From: CAKXIK01 sp050947015 | GTDB taxonomy: Bacteria > Bacillota > Clostridia > Oscillospirales > Acutalibacteraceae | Reading direction: 5' to 3' | DNA length: 64,000 nt | NCBI GenBank assembly: GCA_050947015.1 | Contig: JBMNVT010000008.1 | Coordinates: forward strand, 1-64,000 | Shown here: one piece after another, positions 51,780 to 59,531 of the stretch | How the letters are laid out: the number at the start of each line of letters is the position of its first letter | Position numbering within the stretch: position 1 is the stretch's first letter | The notes under the pieces: model-generated | Database searches by the model: none | Seen by the model: the letters and a program-made list of their open reading frames with translations, nothing else | Told to the model about the DNA's origin: nothing | Translations under genes and position numbers: made by a program

Positions 51780-52496
51780 ATGAAAATTGAGATTCTGTAT
51801 TCCGAAGTCTGTAATCTTGCCGGGGATTCCATGAACCACCGGTATTTAAAAAAGTGCCTTCCGCAGGCGGAATTCGTGTACACCGGGCTGAACGACGCGC
51901 CGGCGTTTGCTTCGGAACCGGTGCAGATGGTATACCTTGGGCCGATGAGCGAACACACCCAGCAGCTGGTGATCGAACGGCTGATGCCTTACCGGGAAAC
52001 GTTTTTGAAGCTGATCGAAGACGGCACGGTGTTTTTGTTCACGGGGAATGCCGGCGAAGTGCTGTTTGACGAAATTTCCGACTGCGACACCGGCAAAACG
52101 CTGAAAGGGCTTGGGACTCTGCCGTTTACGGCAAAGCGCAAGCTGTTCGACCGCTTCAATTCGCTGTTCCTAGGCGAATCCGAATGGGGCGAGATCGTCG
52201 GCTTCAAGCACCAGTTTACCCAGTGGTACGGCGACAACAGCGGCTGCAGCCTTGCCCGGATGGAACGCGGAACGGGCATCAATCCCGAAACGCCGTTCGA
52301 CGGGATCCGCTGCGGCAACCTGTTTGCCACGCAGCTGCTCGGCTCGGTGCTCGTGCTCAACCCCCCGTTTATGAAATACCTGCTGACGCTGCTCGGTGCA
52401 GAACCGAAGCTTGCGTTTGAAGACGCCGTCTGGGAGATGTACCGGAACCGTCTGGCGGAATTTCAAAAGCCCGAGACGGAATTTATCGGACACTGA
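51780..52496 (+). CDS. GatD-like class I glutamine amidotransferase, apparently non-catalytic
   Basis: This 238-residue protein aligns with GatD by its GLGTLPF...WGEIVGF core, its NLFATQLLGSVLVLNPPF C-terminal segment and its position after MurT. GatD normally releases ammonia from glutamine for MurT using a Cys in TICGGY and a His in TYLHGP. Here the corresponding segments are LFTGNAG (Thr88 in place of Cys) and TQLLGS (Leu187 in place of His), so glutaminase activity should be absent. The start at 51780 is a compromise between several ATGs. The family call comes from context and alignment by eye, so certainty is moderate. Confidence 0.75.
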   Translation: MKIEILYSEVCNLAGDSMNHRYLKKCLPQAEFVYTGLNDAPAFASEPVQMVYLGPMSEHTQQLVIERLMPYRETFLKLIEDGTVFLFTGNAGEVLFDEISDCDTGKTLKGLGTLPFTAKRKLFDRFNSLFLGESEWGEIVGFKHQFTQWYGDNSGCSLARMERGTGINPETPFDGIRCGNLFATQLLGSVLVLNPPFMKYLLTLLGAEPKLAFEDAVWEMYRNRLAEFQKPETEFIGH

Positions 52497-52528
52497 AAAC
52501 GGCATTTGTGAAGAATCAAAAATGAACT

Positions 52529-52568
52529 CGGGTTTTCCACAAAGTTTTAAAACGTTGTGGAAAACCCG
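52529..52568. repeat. Large palindrome, copy 2, with DnaA-box-like arms
   Basis: CGGGTTTTCCACAA and TTGTGGAAAACCCG flank GTTTTAAAAC, giving a 40-base palindrome with one A/G mismatch. It closely resembles copy 1 at 14288-14337 and lies between the GatD-like and NAT genes. Confidence 0.85.
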
Positions 52569-52602
52569 GCGTTCTTCCGGCAAGAGAAGGGAGCGCACGG
52601 CG

Positions 52603-53385
52603 TTGAATACAGAGGAGCTGAAACAATATCTGGAGCGGATCGGGCTGAGGGAGCAGTTTTTGCCGCAGAACAATCCTCCCCTCACCGGGGAAACGCTCAG
52701 CCGGATCCAGTCGGCGCAGCTGGCCGCGATCCCATATGAAAACCTTGACCTGCTGCGGGGGATCCCGCTGAAGCTTTCCCCCGAAGCACTGTTTGATAAG
52801 CTGGTGCTCCGGCAGCGGGGCGGCTATTGCTTTGAAGTCAACGGGCTGATGGCCGATGCGCTGCGGGCAATGGGCTTTTTGGTGACGGAATACGCCGCGC
52901 GGATGCTGCTGGGCAAAACCGAGGTGCAGGCGCGGCGGCACCGGGTGCTGCGGGTGCACGCGGAGGACGGCGATTTTCTCTGTGACGCAGGAATGAACCG
53001 CGAAATGCAGCGCATTGCGCTGCGCATGGAACCGGGTTTAGTGCAGAGCGACGGTGTTTCGGAGTACCGCTTGGAGCAGGACAAATTTTTTGGCTGGATG
53101 CTGTACCAGCGGCTTGCCCACCATGAGTTCTGGCCGGTTTATGCGTTTACCGAGGAACCGCAGACCGATCTGGATTATGAAATGCCGTCGTTCTGGTGCG
53201 AAAAGCACCCCGATTCTCCGCTGAATAAAGTTAACCGGATCTCCATCGTGCGTGGAACCGAACATTTTTCCATGTTCGGCGACGAACTGGTTCTCTTTGC
53301 GGACGGAACCGTTCAAGAGCGGCGTCCGGTGGCAAAGGAAGACCAGCCGGCGCTTTTTGCGGAGCTGTTTGGAATTCAGGGCTGA
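52603..53385 (+). CDS. Arylamine N-acetyltransferase
   Basis: This 260-residue protein belongs to the NAT family, which transfers acetyl from CoA to arylamines and arylhydroxylamines. The catalytic triad is visible: Cys in RQRGGYCFEVNG, His in ARRHRVLRV and Asp in LCDAGMNR; PYENLD is another family motif. The start codon is a TTG with AAGGGAG nine bases upstream; longer frames run through the palindrome and the end of the preceding gene. Its natural substrate is unknown. It follows the palindrome copy 2 closely. Confidence 0.9.
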   Translation: MNTEELKQYLERIGLREQFLPQNNPPLTGETLSRIQSAQLAAIPYENLDLLRGIPLKLSPEALFDKLVLRQRGGYCFEVNGLMADALRAMGFLVTEYAARMLLGKTEVQARRHRVLRVHAEDGDFLCDAGMNREMQRIALRMEPGLVQSDGVSEYRLEQDKFFGWMLYQRLAHHEFWPVYAFTEEPQTDLDYEMPSFWCEKHPDSPLNKVNRISIVRGTEHFSMFGDELVLFADGTVQERRPVAKEDQPALFAELFGIQG

Positions 53386-53435
53386 GCCTTCTGCCGTGCG
53401 GTGGCTCAAAAGCCCGAAGGGAGGCGTCGTTACCC

Positions 53436-53957
53436 ATGCAGATCAATTTGCGCAAAGAAACGTTTCGGCTGACGCGTACCGGAATACTTGCCGCCGTTGC
53501 CATTGCGCTTTCGGCGGCGGAAGCGCTCTTCCCTGCCCTGCCGTTCCTTCCGCCCGGCGCAAAGCCGGGGTTTTCCAACCTGGCGTGCATGCTGGCGGCT
53601 GACGGTATGGGGCTTGGGCCGGCGCTTTCCGTGGCGGTGTGCAAAGCGCTGTTTGCCGGGCTGACCCGGGGTGTTTCCGCGGGGCTGCTCAGCCTTTGCG
53701 GAGGGATGCTCAGCACGGTAGTGACGTTTCTGCTGCTGAAAGGCCGTCGGTTTGGTTATATTGGCATCGGCATCGCCGGGGCGGTCGGGCACAATCTGGG
53801 GCAGCTTGGCGCGGCGGCGCTGCTGCTGACCCCGGCGGTGTTCGGGTACCTGCCGTGGTTGCTGCTTTTCGCGGCGTTGACCGGAACGCTGACCGGTCTG
53901 CTTTTCGGGCTGCTGGAACCGCGGCTTGCGGCGCTGCTTTCTGCCCGGCAAACATAA
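53436..53957 (+). CDS. Gx transporter family membrane protein (HepS I-like)
   Basis: This 173-residue protein has about five TM helices and the motif pattern of the Gx/heptaprenyl diphosphate synthase component I family (PGAKPGFSNLACM, VCKALFAGLTRGVSAGLLS). These S-component-like proteins may take up isoprenoid or vitamin precursors; the substrate is unknown. GGGAGG precedes the ATG. It lies 50 bases after the NAT gene. No prenyl synthase is nearby. Confidence 0.85.
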   Translation: MQINLRKETFRLTRTGILAAVAIALSAAEALFPALPFLPPGAKPGFSNLACMLAADGMGLGPALSVAVCKALFAGLTRGVSAGLLSLCGGMLSTVVTFLLLKGRRFGYIGIGIAGAVGHNLGQLGAAALLLTPAVFGYLPWLLLFAALTGTLTGLLFGLLEPRLAALLSARQT

Positions 53958-54000
53958 CGTTCGCAACGTAAAAAGCAATGTTTGATTTTTTGTGTTTTTG

Positions 54001-54029
54001 TTGACTTTTGTGAGCTTTCGCAGTACGAT
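54001..54029 (+). promoter_or_regulatory. Promoter of the DeoR-OPA operon
   Basis: TTGACT (54001-54006), 17 bases and TACGAT (54024-54029). TTTTGTG-type repeats nearby (53990-54013) could be operator half-sites for the DeoR protein, a guess. Confidence 0.65.
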
Positions 54030-54094
54030 AAAGTACGCGGGGGCTTTTTTTATTGGTGTTTCAGCAGAAGGTTAAATCAAAGGGAGGAAGCTTT

Positions 54095-54874
54095 ATGCTG
54101 GCGGATGAAAGACAGCGAAAAATCTGCGAACGGCTGAGGGAACAGGGACAGGTGCAGGTCTGCAAATTGGCGCGGGAGTTTGATGTTTCCGAAGAAACCG
54201 TCCGGCGTGACATTGCCCTGTTGGACCGCAACAACCTGCTCCGCAGGGTTCACGGCGGGGCGGTGCCGGTGCAGGCGATGCGGCTGGACCCGCCGTTTGA
54301 GGCCCGCGAAGCCGAAAACCGCGAGGTCAGAATGCGGCTGGGCAGGGCGGCTGCCGCGATGGTGCGGGAAAATGAAGTCATTGCAATGGACGGCGGCGTC
54401 ACCACCGGGGCGATGGCGGAAGCAATGTGCGGCTGCCGCGGGGTAACGGTGGTAACGGCTTCGGTGACGGTGCTGTGCCTGCTGATGAGCAAAAAGCGCG
54501 CCGGAGAATTTGCGGGCGACGTTTATTTTCTGGGCGGGTTGCTGGACGAGCGGGAGCAGATGACCGGCGGCGCGCTGACGGCAGAGCACCTGGAGCGTTT
54601 TTCATTTGACCGTGTGTTTGTCAGCGCCACCGCGGTGGATACCGGCGGCGTTTACATGGGCGACACAGAAAACGGCGAACTTGCCGCGCAGATGCTTGCC
54701 CGTACAGGAGAAGCCATACTGCTTGCAGGGAGCGAAAAATTGGGTCGGCGCAGTGTTTATCGCTACGCGGCGCTTGGGCAGATCAACGTGCTGGTTACCG
54801 ACGCTCAAATGCCGGTTCCCGGCGCACTGGCGGCTGGGCTGAAGCAGAATGGTGTCAGGCTTGTCATGGTCTGA
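54095..54874 (+). CDS. DeoR family transcriptional regulator
   Basis: This 259-residue regulator has the N-terminal DeoR helix-turn-helix (about 5-57; VSEETVRRDIALLDRNNLLRRVHGG) and the C-terminal DeoR sensor domain with GG.T and NTG-like loops (AMDGGVTTGAMAEA). Such proteins usually repress sugar or sugar-phosphate uptake genes and are released by a phosphorylated sugar. The start at 54095 follows GGGAGGAAG. The OPA-type transporter 24 bases downstream is the likely target. Confidence 0.92.
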   Translation: MLADERQRKICERLREQGQVQVCKLAREFDVSEETVRRDIALLDRNNLLRRVHGGAVPVQAMRLDPPFEAREAENREVRMRLGRAAAAMVRENEVIAMDGGVTTGAMAEAMCGCRGVTVVTASVTVLCLLMSKKRAGEFAGDVYFLGGLLDEREQMTGGALTAEHLERFSFDRVFVSATAVDTGGVYMGDTENGELAAQMLARTGEAILLAGSEKLGRRSVYRYAALGQINVLVTDAQMPVPGALAAGLKQNGVRLVMV

Positions 54875-54898
54875 ACATAACCGGGAAGAAGGATGAAA

Positions 54899-56170
54899 AT
54901 GCAAAAAGAACGAAAGATTGTTGAGCCGCGTGCAGTCTGGCTGCTGTTTGCGCTGTGCTGGGCGGTTTATTTTTCGGCGTATATTGCCAAGCGGAATTTT
55001 TCCGCGGCAATGACGGAAATGATCGGCGGCGGGTTTCTGCCAAAGGATCGCGCGGGGCTGATCAACACCGTATTTTTCGTCTGTTATGCCGTCGGTCAGC
55101 TTTGCAACGGCGTACTTGGCGACCGTTTTCGGCCGCAGCGGCTGATTCTGATCGGCACGCTGCTTTCCGGCGCGTGCAATCTCGCCATGGGAACGGTGCG
55201 CGATTCATGGCTGATGCTGCCGCTCTGGGCGGCAAACGGCTATGCGCTTTCCATGTTGTGGCCGCCGATTCTGCGAATTCTCTGCGATCTGCTGCTGACC
55301 GAGGATAAAACGCGTTGCTCGGTCAACATGTCCACCTCCGTTGCGGCGGGCACAATGGTTTCGTATCTGCTTTGTGCGGGGGAGATCTCGCTTTGGGGCT
55401 GGCGTTCCACGTTCTGGCTGGCCGGCGGTTGGATGGTGTTGATCGGCGCGGTATGGGCGGTCACTTTTCCGGTTGTGGAAAAACGCGCCCGGGAGCTGGA
55501 GCTGCCGCCGGAGCAGCAGGCGCAACACAAAGCAAACAGCGGTGTGCCGCTGCGGGCGATTCTGCTTACTGCGCCGGTGCTGATGCTGGTCGTTCCGACG
55601 CTGATTCAGGGGGTTCTGCGCGACGGCGTTACCTCTTGGGTGCCGACCTACGTCAGCGAAAACTTCTGGGCGGATCCGGCGTTTGCCGTGCTGATCTCCA
55701 CGCTGCTTCCGGTGGTCAATCTGGCAGGGCCGTATGCAGCGCGCTTTTTGCAGAAACGGTGGCTGCATACGGAGGCGGCGACTTCGGCGGCGCTCTTTGC
55801 GCTTGCTGCTGCGGCACTCGGCTGCCTGATTACCTTTGGCAAAAACAGTATGGGCGGCAGCGTTATCTGCTTTGGCGTCATCACCGCGTCCATGGAGGGG
55901 ATCAATATGATGATCGTCAGCCTCTTTCCGATGCGCTTTGGCAAATACGGCCGCACGGCGACGATTTCGGGCTTTTTCAATTTTATCACCTATGCGGGAA
56001 CGGCAATCTCCACATACGGCGTGGGGCTGTTGGCCGAGCGTTTCGGTTGGGGTTCTGCGCTGCTGGCATGGGTGACGCTCGCAGCGGCGGCGCTGCTGAT
56101 CTGCATTGCGGTCGCGCGTGTGCAGCGCCGTGAGCAGGCGGCGGCTTTGTCCGACGAAGCCAAAAACTGA
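54899..56170 (+). CDS. MFS transporter of the organophosphate:phosphate antiporter type
   Basis: This 423-residue, 12-TM protein resembles the OPA branch (GlpT/UhpT-like) of the MFS: YIAKRNFSAAMTEM near TM1 and GVLGDRFRPQRLI between TM2 and TM3. It likely takes up a sugar or glycerol phosphate in exchange for phosphate; exact cargo unknown. The second ATG (54899) is six bases from AAGG; the first ATG touches it and is less likely. The operon with a DeoR regulator supports substrate-induced expression. It might feed glycerol-phosphate metabolism along with GlpK, but that is speculation. Confidence 0.85.
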   Translation: MQKERKIVEPRAVWLLFALCWAVYFSAYIAKRNFSAAMTEMIGGGFLPKDRAGLINTVFFVCYAVGQLCNGVLGDRFRPQRLILIGTLLSGACNLAMGTVRDSWLMLPLWAANGYALSMLWPPILRILCDLLLTEDKTRCSVNMSTSVAAGTMVSYLLCAGEISLWGWRSTFWLAGGWMVLIGAVWAVTFPVVEKRARELELPPEQQAQHKANSGVPLRAILLTAPVLMLVVPTLIQGVLRDGVTSWVPTYVSENFWADPAFAVLISTLLPVVNLAGPYAARFLQKRWLHTEAATSAALFALAAAALGCLITFGKNSMGGSVICFGVITASMEGINMMIVSLFPMRFGKYGRTATISGFFNFITYAGTAISTYGVGLLAERFGWGSALLAWVTLAAAALLICIAVARVQRREQAAALSDEAKN

Positions 56171-56261
56171 AACGGCAGCAGCGTCAGAAGGAGAAACAGG
56201 CCAAAAACAGGCGAAATCGCGAGCAAAACATGACATAAATTAAAAAAATACGAAAAAGGTG

Positions 56262-56290
56262 TTGACAAGCTTTTTCCGCCGTGGTACTAT
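56262..56290 (+). promoter_or_regulatory. rplM-rpsI promoter
   Basis: TTGACA (56262-56267), 17 bases and TACTAT (56285-56290) with TG upstream. A hairpin GCGCC...GGCGC (56313-56326) lies in the leader and may represent an L13-type autoregulatory structure; not proven. Confidence 0.8.
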
Positions 56291-56358
56291 AATGGAGCAA
56301 TTTTGCGGAAGTGCGCCCATTGGCGCTGCCGTTTCATTGATTATTGGAGGGAAATGCT

Positions 56359-56787
56359 ATGAATACCACCATGCCAAAAGCAGGCGAAGTTACGCGCAAA
56401 TGGTATGTTCTCGACGCAACGGGCAAGCCGCTCGGCCGCGTTGCTGCACAGGCTGCCGTTCTTCTTCGCGGCAAGCAGAAGGTCACCTTTGCTCCCCATG
56501 TGGACTGCGGCGACCACGTCATCATCATCAATGCAGAAAAGGCTGTTCTGACCGGCAACAAGCTGGAAAAGAAAGTTGCCTACCGTCACACCGGCTACAT
56601 TGGCCACCTCAAAGCCGTCGGCTACAGCACGCTGATGGCCGAGCGCCCCGAAGAGGCCATGCGTCTGGCTGTCAAGGGCATGATCCCGGACACCACCATC
56701 GGCCGCGAAGCGCTCACGCGCCTTCGCATTTACAAGGGCGCCGAGCACAAGCACGAGGCTCAGCAGCCCGAAGCTTGGGAACTTTGA
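56359..56787 (+). CDS. rplM: Ribosomal protein L13
   Basis: L13 of the large ribosomal subunit, 142 residues, with WYVLDATGKPLGRVA and YRHTGYIGHLKAV family segments. GGAGGG precedes the ATG at 56359. It is co-transcribed with rpsI, 16 bases downstream, from a strong promoter. This pair is highly conserved. Confidence 0.97.
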   Translation: MNTTMPKAGEVTRKWYVLDATGKPLGRVAAQAAVLLRGKQKVTFAPHVDCGDHVIIINAEKAVLTGNKLEKKVAYRHTGYIGHLKAVGYSTLMAERPEEAMRLAVKGMIPDTTIGREALTRLRIYKGAEHKHEAQQPEAWEL

Positions 56788-56803
56788 GAGGAGGACGTAA
56801 ACG

Positions 56804-57205
56804 ATGTACGAGAAAGCACCTTATTTTTACGGTACCGGCAGAAGAAAGAGCTCCGTCGCTCGTGTAAGAGTTTATCAGGGCACCGGCAAGATCACGATCA
56901 ACGACCGTGACATCGACGATTATTTCGGTCTTGAGACCCTCAAGCTGATCGTTCGCCAGCCGCTGAATCTGACGGAAACCGCCGATAAGTTCGACGTTGT
57001 GTGCCGCGTTGCCGGCGGCGGCGTTACCGGTCAGGCCGGCGCTATCCGCCACGGAATTTCCCGCGCGCTGCTGCAGTATGACAGCGAGAACCTGCGTGCT
57101 CCGCTGAAAAAGGCCGGGTTCCTGACCCGTGACCCGAGAATGAAGGAACGTAAGAAGTACGGCCTCAAAGCCGCACGTCGCGCACCGCAGTTCAGCAAGC
57201 GCTGA
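56804..57205 (+). CDS. rpsI: Ribosomal protein S9
   Basis: S9 of the small subunit, 133 residues, with YGTGRRKSSVARVR at the N-terminus and the conserved C-terminal ARRAPQFSKR that reaches the P-site tRNA. AGGAGG precedes the ATG. A terminator follows. Confidence 0.97.
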   Translation: MYEKAPYFYGTGRRKSSVARVRVYQGTGKITINDRDIDDYFGLETLKLIVRQPLNLTETADKFDVVCRVAGGGVTGQAGAIRHGISRALLQYDSENLRAPLKKAGFLTRDPRMKERKKYGLKAARRAPQFSKR

Positions 57206-57225
57206 TTGCTTGAATCGAATGCTTT

Positions 57226-57262
57226 CAAAGGCTTCCGCAGCGGCGGGAGCCTTTGTTTTATC
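57226..57262 (+). terminator. rpsI terminator
   Basis: CAAAGGCTTCCGC pairs with GCGGGAGCCTTTG (one mismatch), followed by TTTTA. Confidence 0.8.
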
Positions 57263-57346
57263 CGAATTTGGACGAAATCAAGAAAGAGCGGCAGAGGGAG
57301 AACTGTCGGCCGAAATGAAAAAGGTACGGATTTAAAGAGGAATATG

Positions 57347-57670
57347 ATGGAATCAATTTGCAGAAGAGTTACCTTCCGCGAGGCCAAAGAGCTGATGAAC
57401 CGACTGGAAAATTGGCTGCTGCTGGATGTGCGGGAGGAAGAGGAATATATTACCGGCCATGCGGACGGCGCCATTCTTTTACCGGTGGATTCTATTACCG
57501 AAAAAACGGCGTCGGAGCTGATTCCCGACAGGGGAACGCCTGTTTTTCTGTATTGCAAAACAGGCGCACGCGCCGAACTGGCCGCTGAAACGCTTGCTGA
57601 GCTGGGGTACCGGCAGATTTACAACATCGGCAGCCTTTCGGGCTGGCCGTACGGCCTTTCATTTGACTGA
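57347..57670 (+). CDS. Rhodanese-like domain protein
   Basis: This 107-residue single rhodanese domain has the active-site loop FLYCKTGARAELAAETL (Cys about residue 66) and LLDVREEEEYITGHADGAILLP. Such proteins carry a persulfide on the Cys for sulfur transfer. The second of two ATGs (57347) is better spaced from AGAGGA. It is not obviously linked to a sulfur pathway here, though cysK is in the same window. Confidence 0.88.
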   Translation: MESICRRVTFREAKELMNRLENWLLLDVREEEEYITGHADGAILLPVDSITEKTASELIPDRGTPVFLYCKTGARAELAAETLAELGYRQIYNIGSLSGWPYGLSFD

Positions 57671-57799
57671 GCGCGATTTGCTGAAAAGCAGAAAACAGCC
57701 GCCGGGTTGAACGGATGGAAAAAACAGAAACATTTTCAGCGTGGATCCAACGGAACAGGATAGAAAGAATCGATGAATGGGAAAGGGATGTGATAAGAT

Positions 57800-58480
57800 A
57801 TGAAAAATATTGGTATGGTTGTCGCGGTGGAAATTCAGGCCGTTTTGGACAGGTACGGTACGCAACTGGAGGAGCTGTCGTTTCCGGGCTATCGGGTGAA
57901 AAAATACAGAACAGATCGGTACAACCTGTTTGTGCTGGACTGCGGAGCGGGCGAAATTGCCGCCGCTGCAGGGACACAGTTTTTGATTTCTCAGTTCGAT
58001 GTGGAGCTTGTGGTCAATTTTGGTGTGGTCGGCGGGCTGACGGACGAAATGCACCTGGCCAAAACCTGCATCATCGAGCGAATTGTCCATTATGATTTCG
58101 ACACCTCCGCGCTGGATCATTGCGAGGTCGGCCGTTATATGAATTATCCCAGCGTTTACATTCCCGCAACGCCGGAGCTGGTCAGGCGGGCGGTCGAGCT
58201 TTGCCCGTCGCTGAAGCCGGTGACATGCGCCTCCGGGGATAAGTTTGTTGACGGTGCAGAGCAGAAACAGCGGCTGCATGCGGCGTTTGGCGCCGATATC
58301 TGTGAAATGGAAGCGGCGGGAATTGCGCTGACCTGCAACCGGTGTGGCGTGCCTTGTCTGTTTATCAAAACCGTGTCCGATGCGGTGACGGGCGGCGCGG
58401 AGGAATTTCGCAGCCAGGTCGGGGAATCTGCCGGCCTTTGCCTTGAAGTTGCTGACCGGCTGATCGGCGGCATTTGCTGA
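57800..58480 (+). CDS. MTA/SAH nucleosidase-like phosphorylase family protein
   Basis: This 226-residue protein belongs to the PNP/UDP phosphorylase fold, close to methylthioadenosine/S-adenosylhomocysteine nucleosidases: VVNFGVVGGL, ICEMEAAGIALTC (with the substrate-binding Glu-Met-Glu) and IKTVSDAVTGG (with the catalytic Asp). It would cleave the glycosidic bond of MTA or SAH in methyl-group recycling. Short spacing and GAAAGGG precede the ATG. Not clearly in an operon. Confidence 0.85.
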   Translation: MKNIGMVVAVEIQAVLDRYGTQLEELSFPGYRVKKYRTDRYNLFVLDCGAGEIAAAAGTQFLISQFDVELVVNFGVVGGLTDEMHLAKTCIIERIVHYDFDTSALDHCEVGRYMNYPSVYIPATPELVRRAVELCPSLKPVTCASGDKFVDGAEQKQRLHAAFGADICEMEAAGIALTCNRCGVPCLFIKTVSDAVTGGAEEFRSQVGESAGLCLEVADRLIGGIC

Positions 58481-58583
58481 ATCGCGTTTTCAGCGCGGCT
58501 GTTCCGGAAGAGGAAAGCAAAATCAGGTAATTTTACTGTGACGAAAAGAAATTTTATTTTTTTGCGGAAAATCAGACATTTCA

Positions 58584-58616
58584 TGTCACAAATGGCGTTT
58601 CCAAATCGTTTATATT
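58584..58616 (+). promoter_or_regulatory. Non-standard promoter of the DUF4367-like gene
   Basis: TGTCACA (58584-58590), 15 bases, TCGTTTATATT (58606-58616). Same layout as the promoters at 59454 (+) and 27935 (-). ECF sigma factors of the ECF41 type are known to use TGTCACA/CGTC-like elements; assignment here is inference. Confidence 0.5.
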
Positions 58617-58620
58617 AGTG

Positions 58621-58710
58621 GGAGTCAATCGATTCCTGACAAAAAGGAATCGGCGGCGTCAATCCGGTGTGAGCAAAAGGCGGCGCCGGGAAAAACCTGC
58701 CGAGCACTCC
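58621..58710 (+). other. Structured RNA leader of unknown class
   Basis: The region beginning at the expected transcription start pairs GGAGT (58621-58625) with ACTCC (58706-58710), enclosing a CGATTCC...GGAATCG hairpin (58630-58652) and a GC-rich multibranch centre. The Shine-Dalgarno-like GAAGGA lies directly after the outer stem. I could not match it to a known riboswitch class. Confidence 0.45.
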
Positions 58711-58730
58711 GAAGGAATGGTGTTGGAACG

Positions 58731-59402
58731 TTGGAAGAGAATCAAAAAGAAGAAATTTATCTGAAAAAAGCTTTGGAGCTTTACGACCGGGAACGGCTTG
58801 CCGGGTTTCCGGACGAAGCCCAGCTGCAGACGATTACGTTCTCGGCAGACTTTGAGCGGCGCATGAAGCGAATGATTTCGGGTCAAAATCAGCAACATAG
58901 GCTGGTTCCGTTTCTGAACAGCATCAGCCGACGCGTCGCCTGTTTTTTGGTCGCAGTTCTGGGAATCTCCTTTGCGGTGTTTGGCGTAAGGGCGGCTGCG
59001 GATTCTTCGTTTCTGCTCACGGTTCGTGAAACATTTTCTATGCTGATTTTTCCTGCTGCAGAAACCTCCGGTCAGGAGCGCTGGAGTCCCTCGTTCCTGC
59101 CGGATGGCTTTGCATTGGCACAGCAGATTGATTCGCAGGAAGGATTTTATTTTCTTTACCGCAATTCGTCCGGCGGGTATTTCTCAATTGAGCAGGTTCT
59201 GTTCAAAAATGCGATCCATCAGATTGATACCGAAGGCGCCGTTACGGAGCAGGTGTTGGTCAACGGCCAAAGCGGGCTTTTTGTTCAGGGAGATTCCGGA
59301 AATCTTCTCGTGTGGAACAATGCGGAAAACACCTTTTTGATGACCGGAAATCTTCCGTTTGGCGATTTGCTGCAAATTGCGGAGTCGCTTCAAAAGCGGT
59401 AG
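58731..59402 (+). CDS. Membrane-anchored DUF4367-like protein, possible anti-sigma factor
   Basis: This 223-residue protein has a charged cytoplasmic N-terminal part (1-66), one TM helix (about 67-90, VACFLVAVLGISFAVFGV) and an extracellular C-terminal domain resembling DUF4367 (about 115-220; LPDGFALAQQ...). This topology is typical of anti-sigma and related regulatory proteins. The start appears to be TTG with a poor ribosome binding site, so a different start is possible. It is preceded by the structured leader and shares its promoter type with the next gene. No sigma factor gene is adjacent. Confidence 0.72.
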   Translation: MEENQKEEIYLKKALELYDRERLAGFPDEAQLQTITFSADFERRMKRMISGQNQQHRLVPFLNSISRRVACFLVAVLGISFAVFGVRAAADSSFLLTVRETFSMLIFPAAETSGQERWSPSFLPDGFALAQQIDSQEGFYFLYRNSSGGYFSIEQVLFKNAIHQIDTEGAVTEQVLVNGQSGLFVQGDSGNLLVWNNAENTFLMTGNLPFGDLLQIAESLQKR

Positions 59403-59453
59403 TGCCCTTGCGGGCTTGTTCACAAAAAATATTTTTAAAAATGCGTCAAAAAC

Positions 59454-59485
59454 TGTCACATTTTGCTCCTGTAATTCGTTATAAT
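59454..59485 (+). promoter_or_regulatory. Non-standard promoter of the small secreted protein gene
   Basis: TGTCACA (59454-59460), 15 bases, TCGTTATAAT (59476-59485). TGTCACA is too far from TATAAT (19 bases) for a normal sigma-A -35, supporting a different sigma factor or activator. Confidence 0.55.
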
Positions 59486-59531
59486 TAGTAAGGTGCTTCA
59501 AAGACACCAAAACAAACAGGAGGATGATAAA

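Noticed and set aside
58621..58710. c-di-AMP, glycine or other known riboswitch
   Set aside because: Conserved core sequences of those classes are not present as far as I can recall them.
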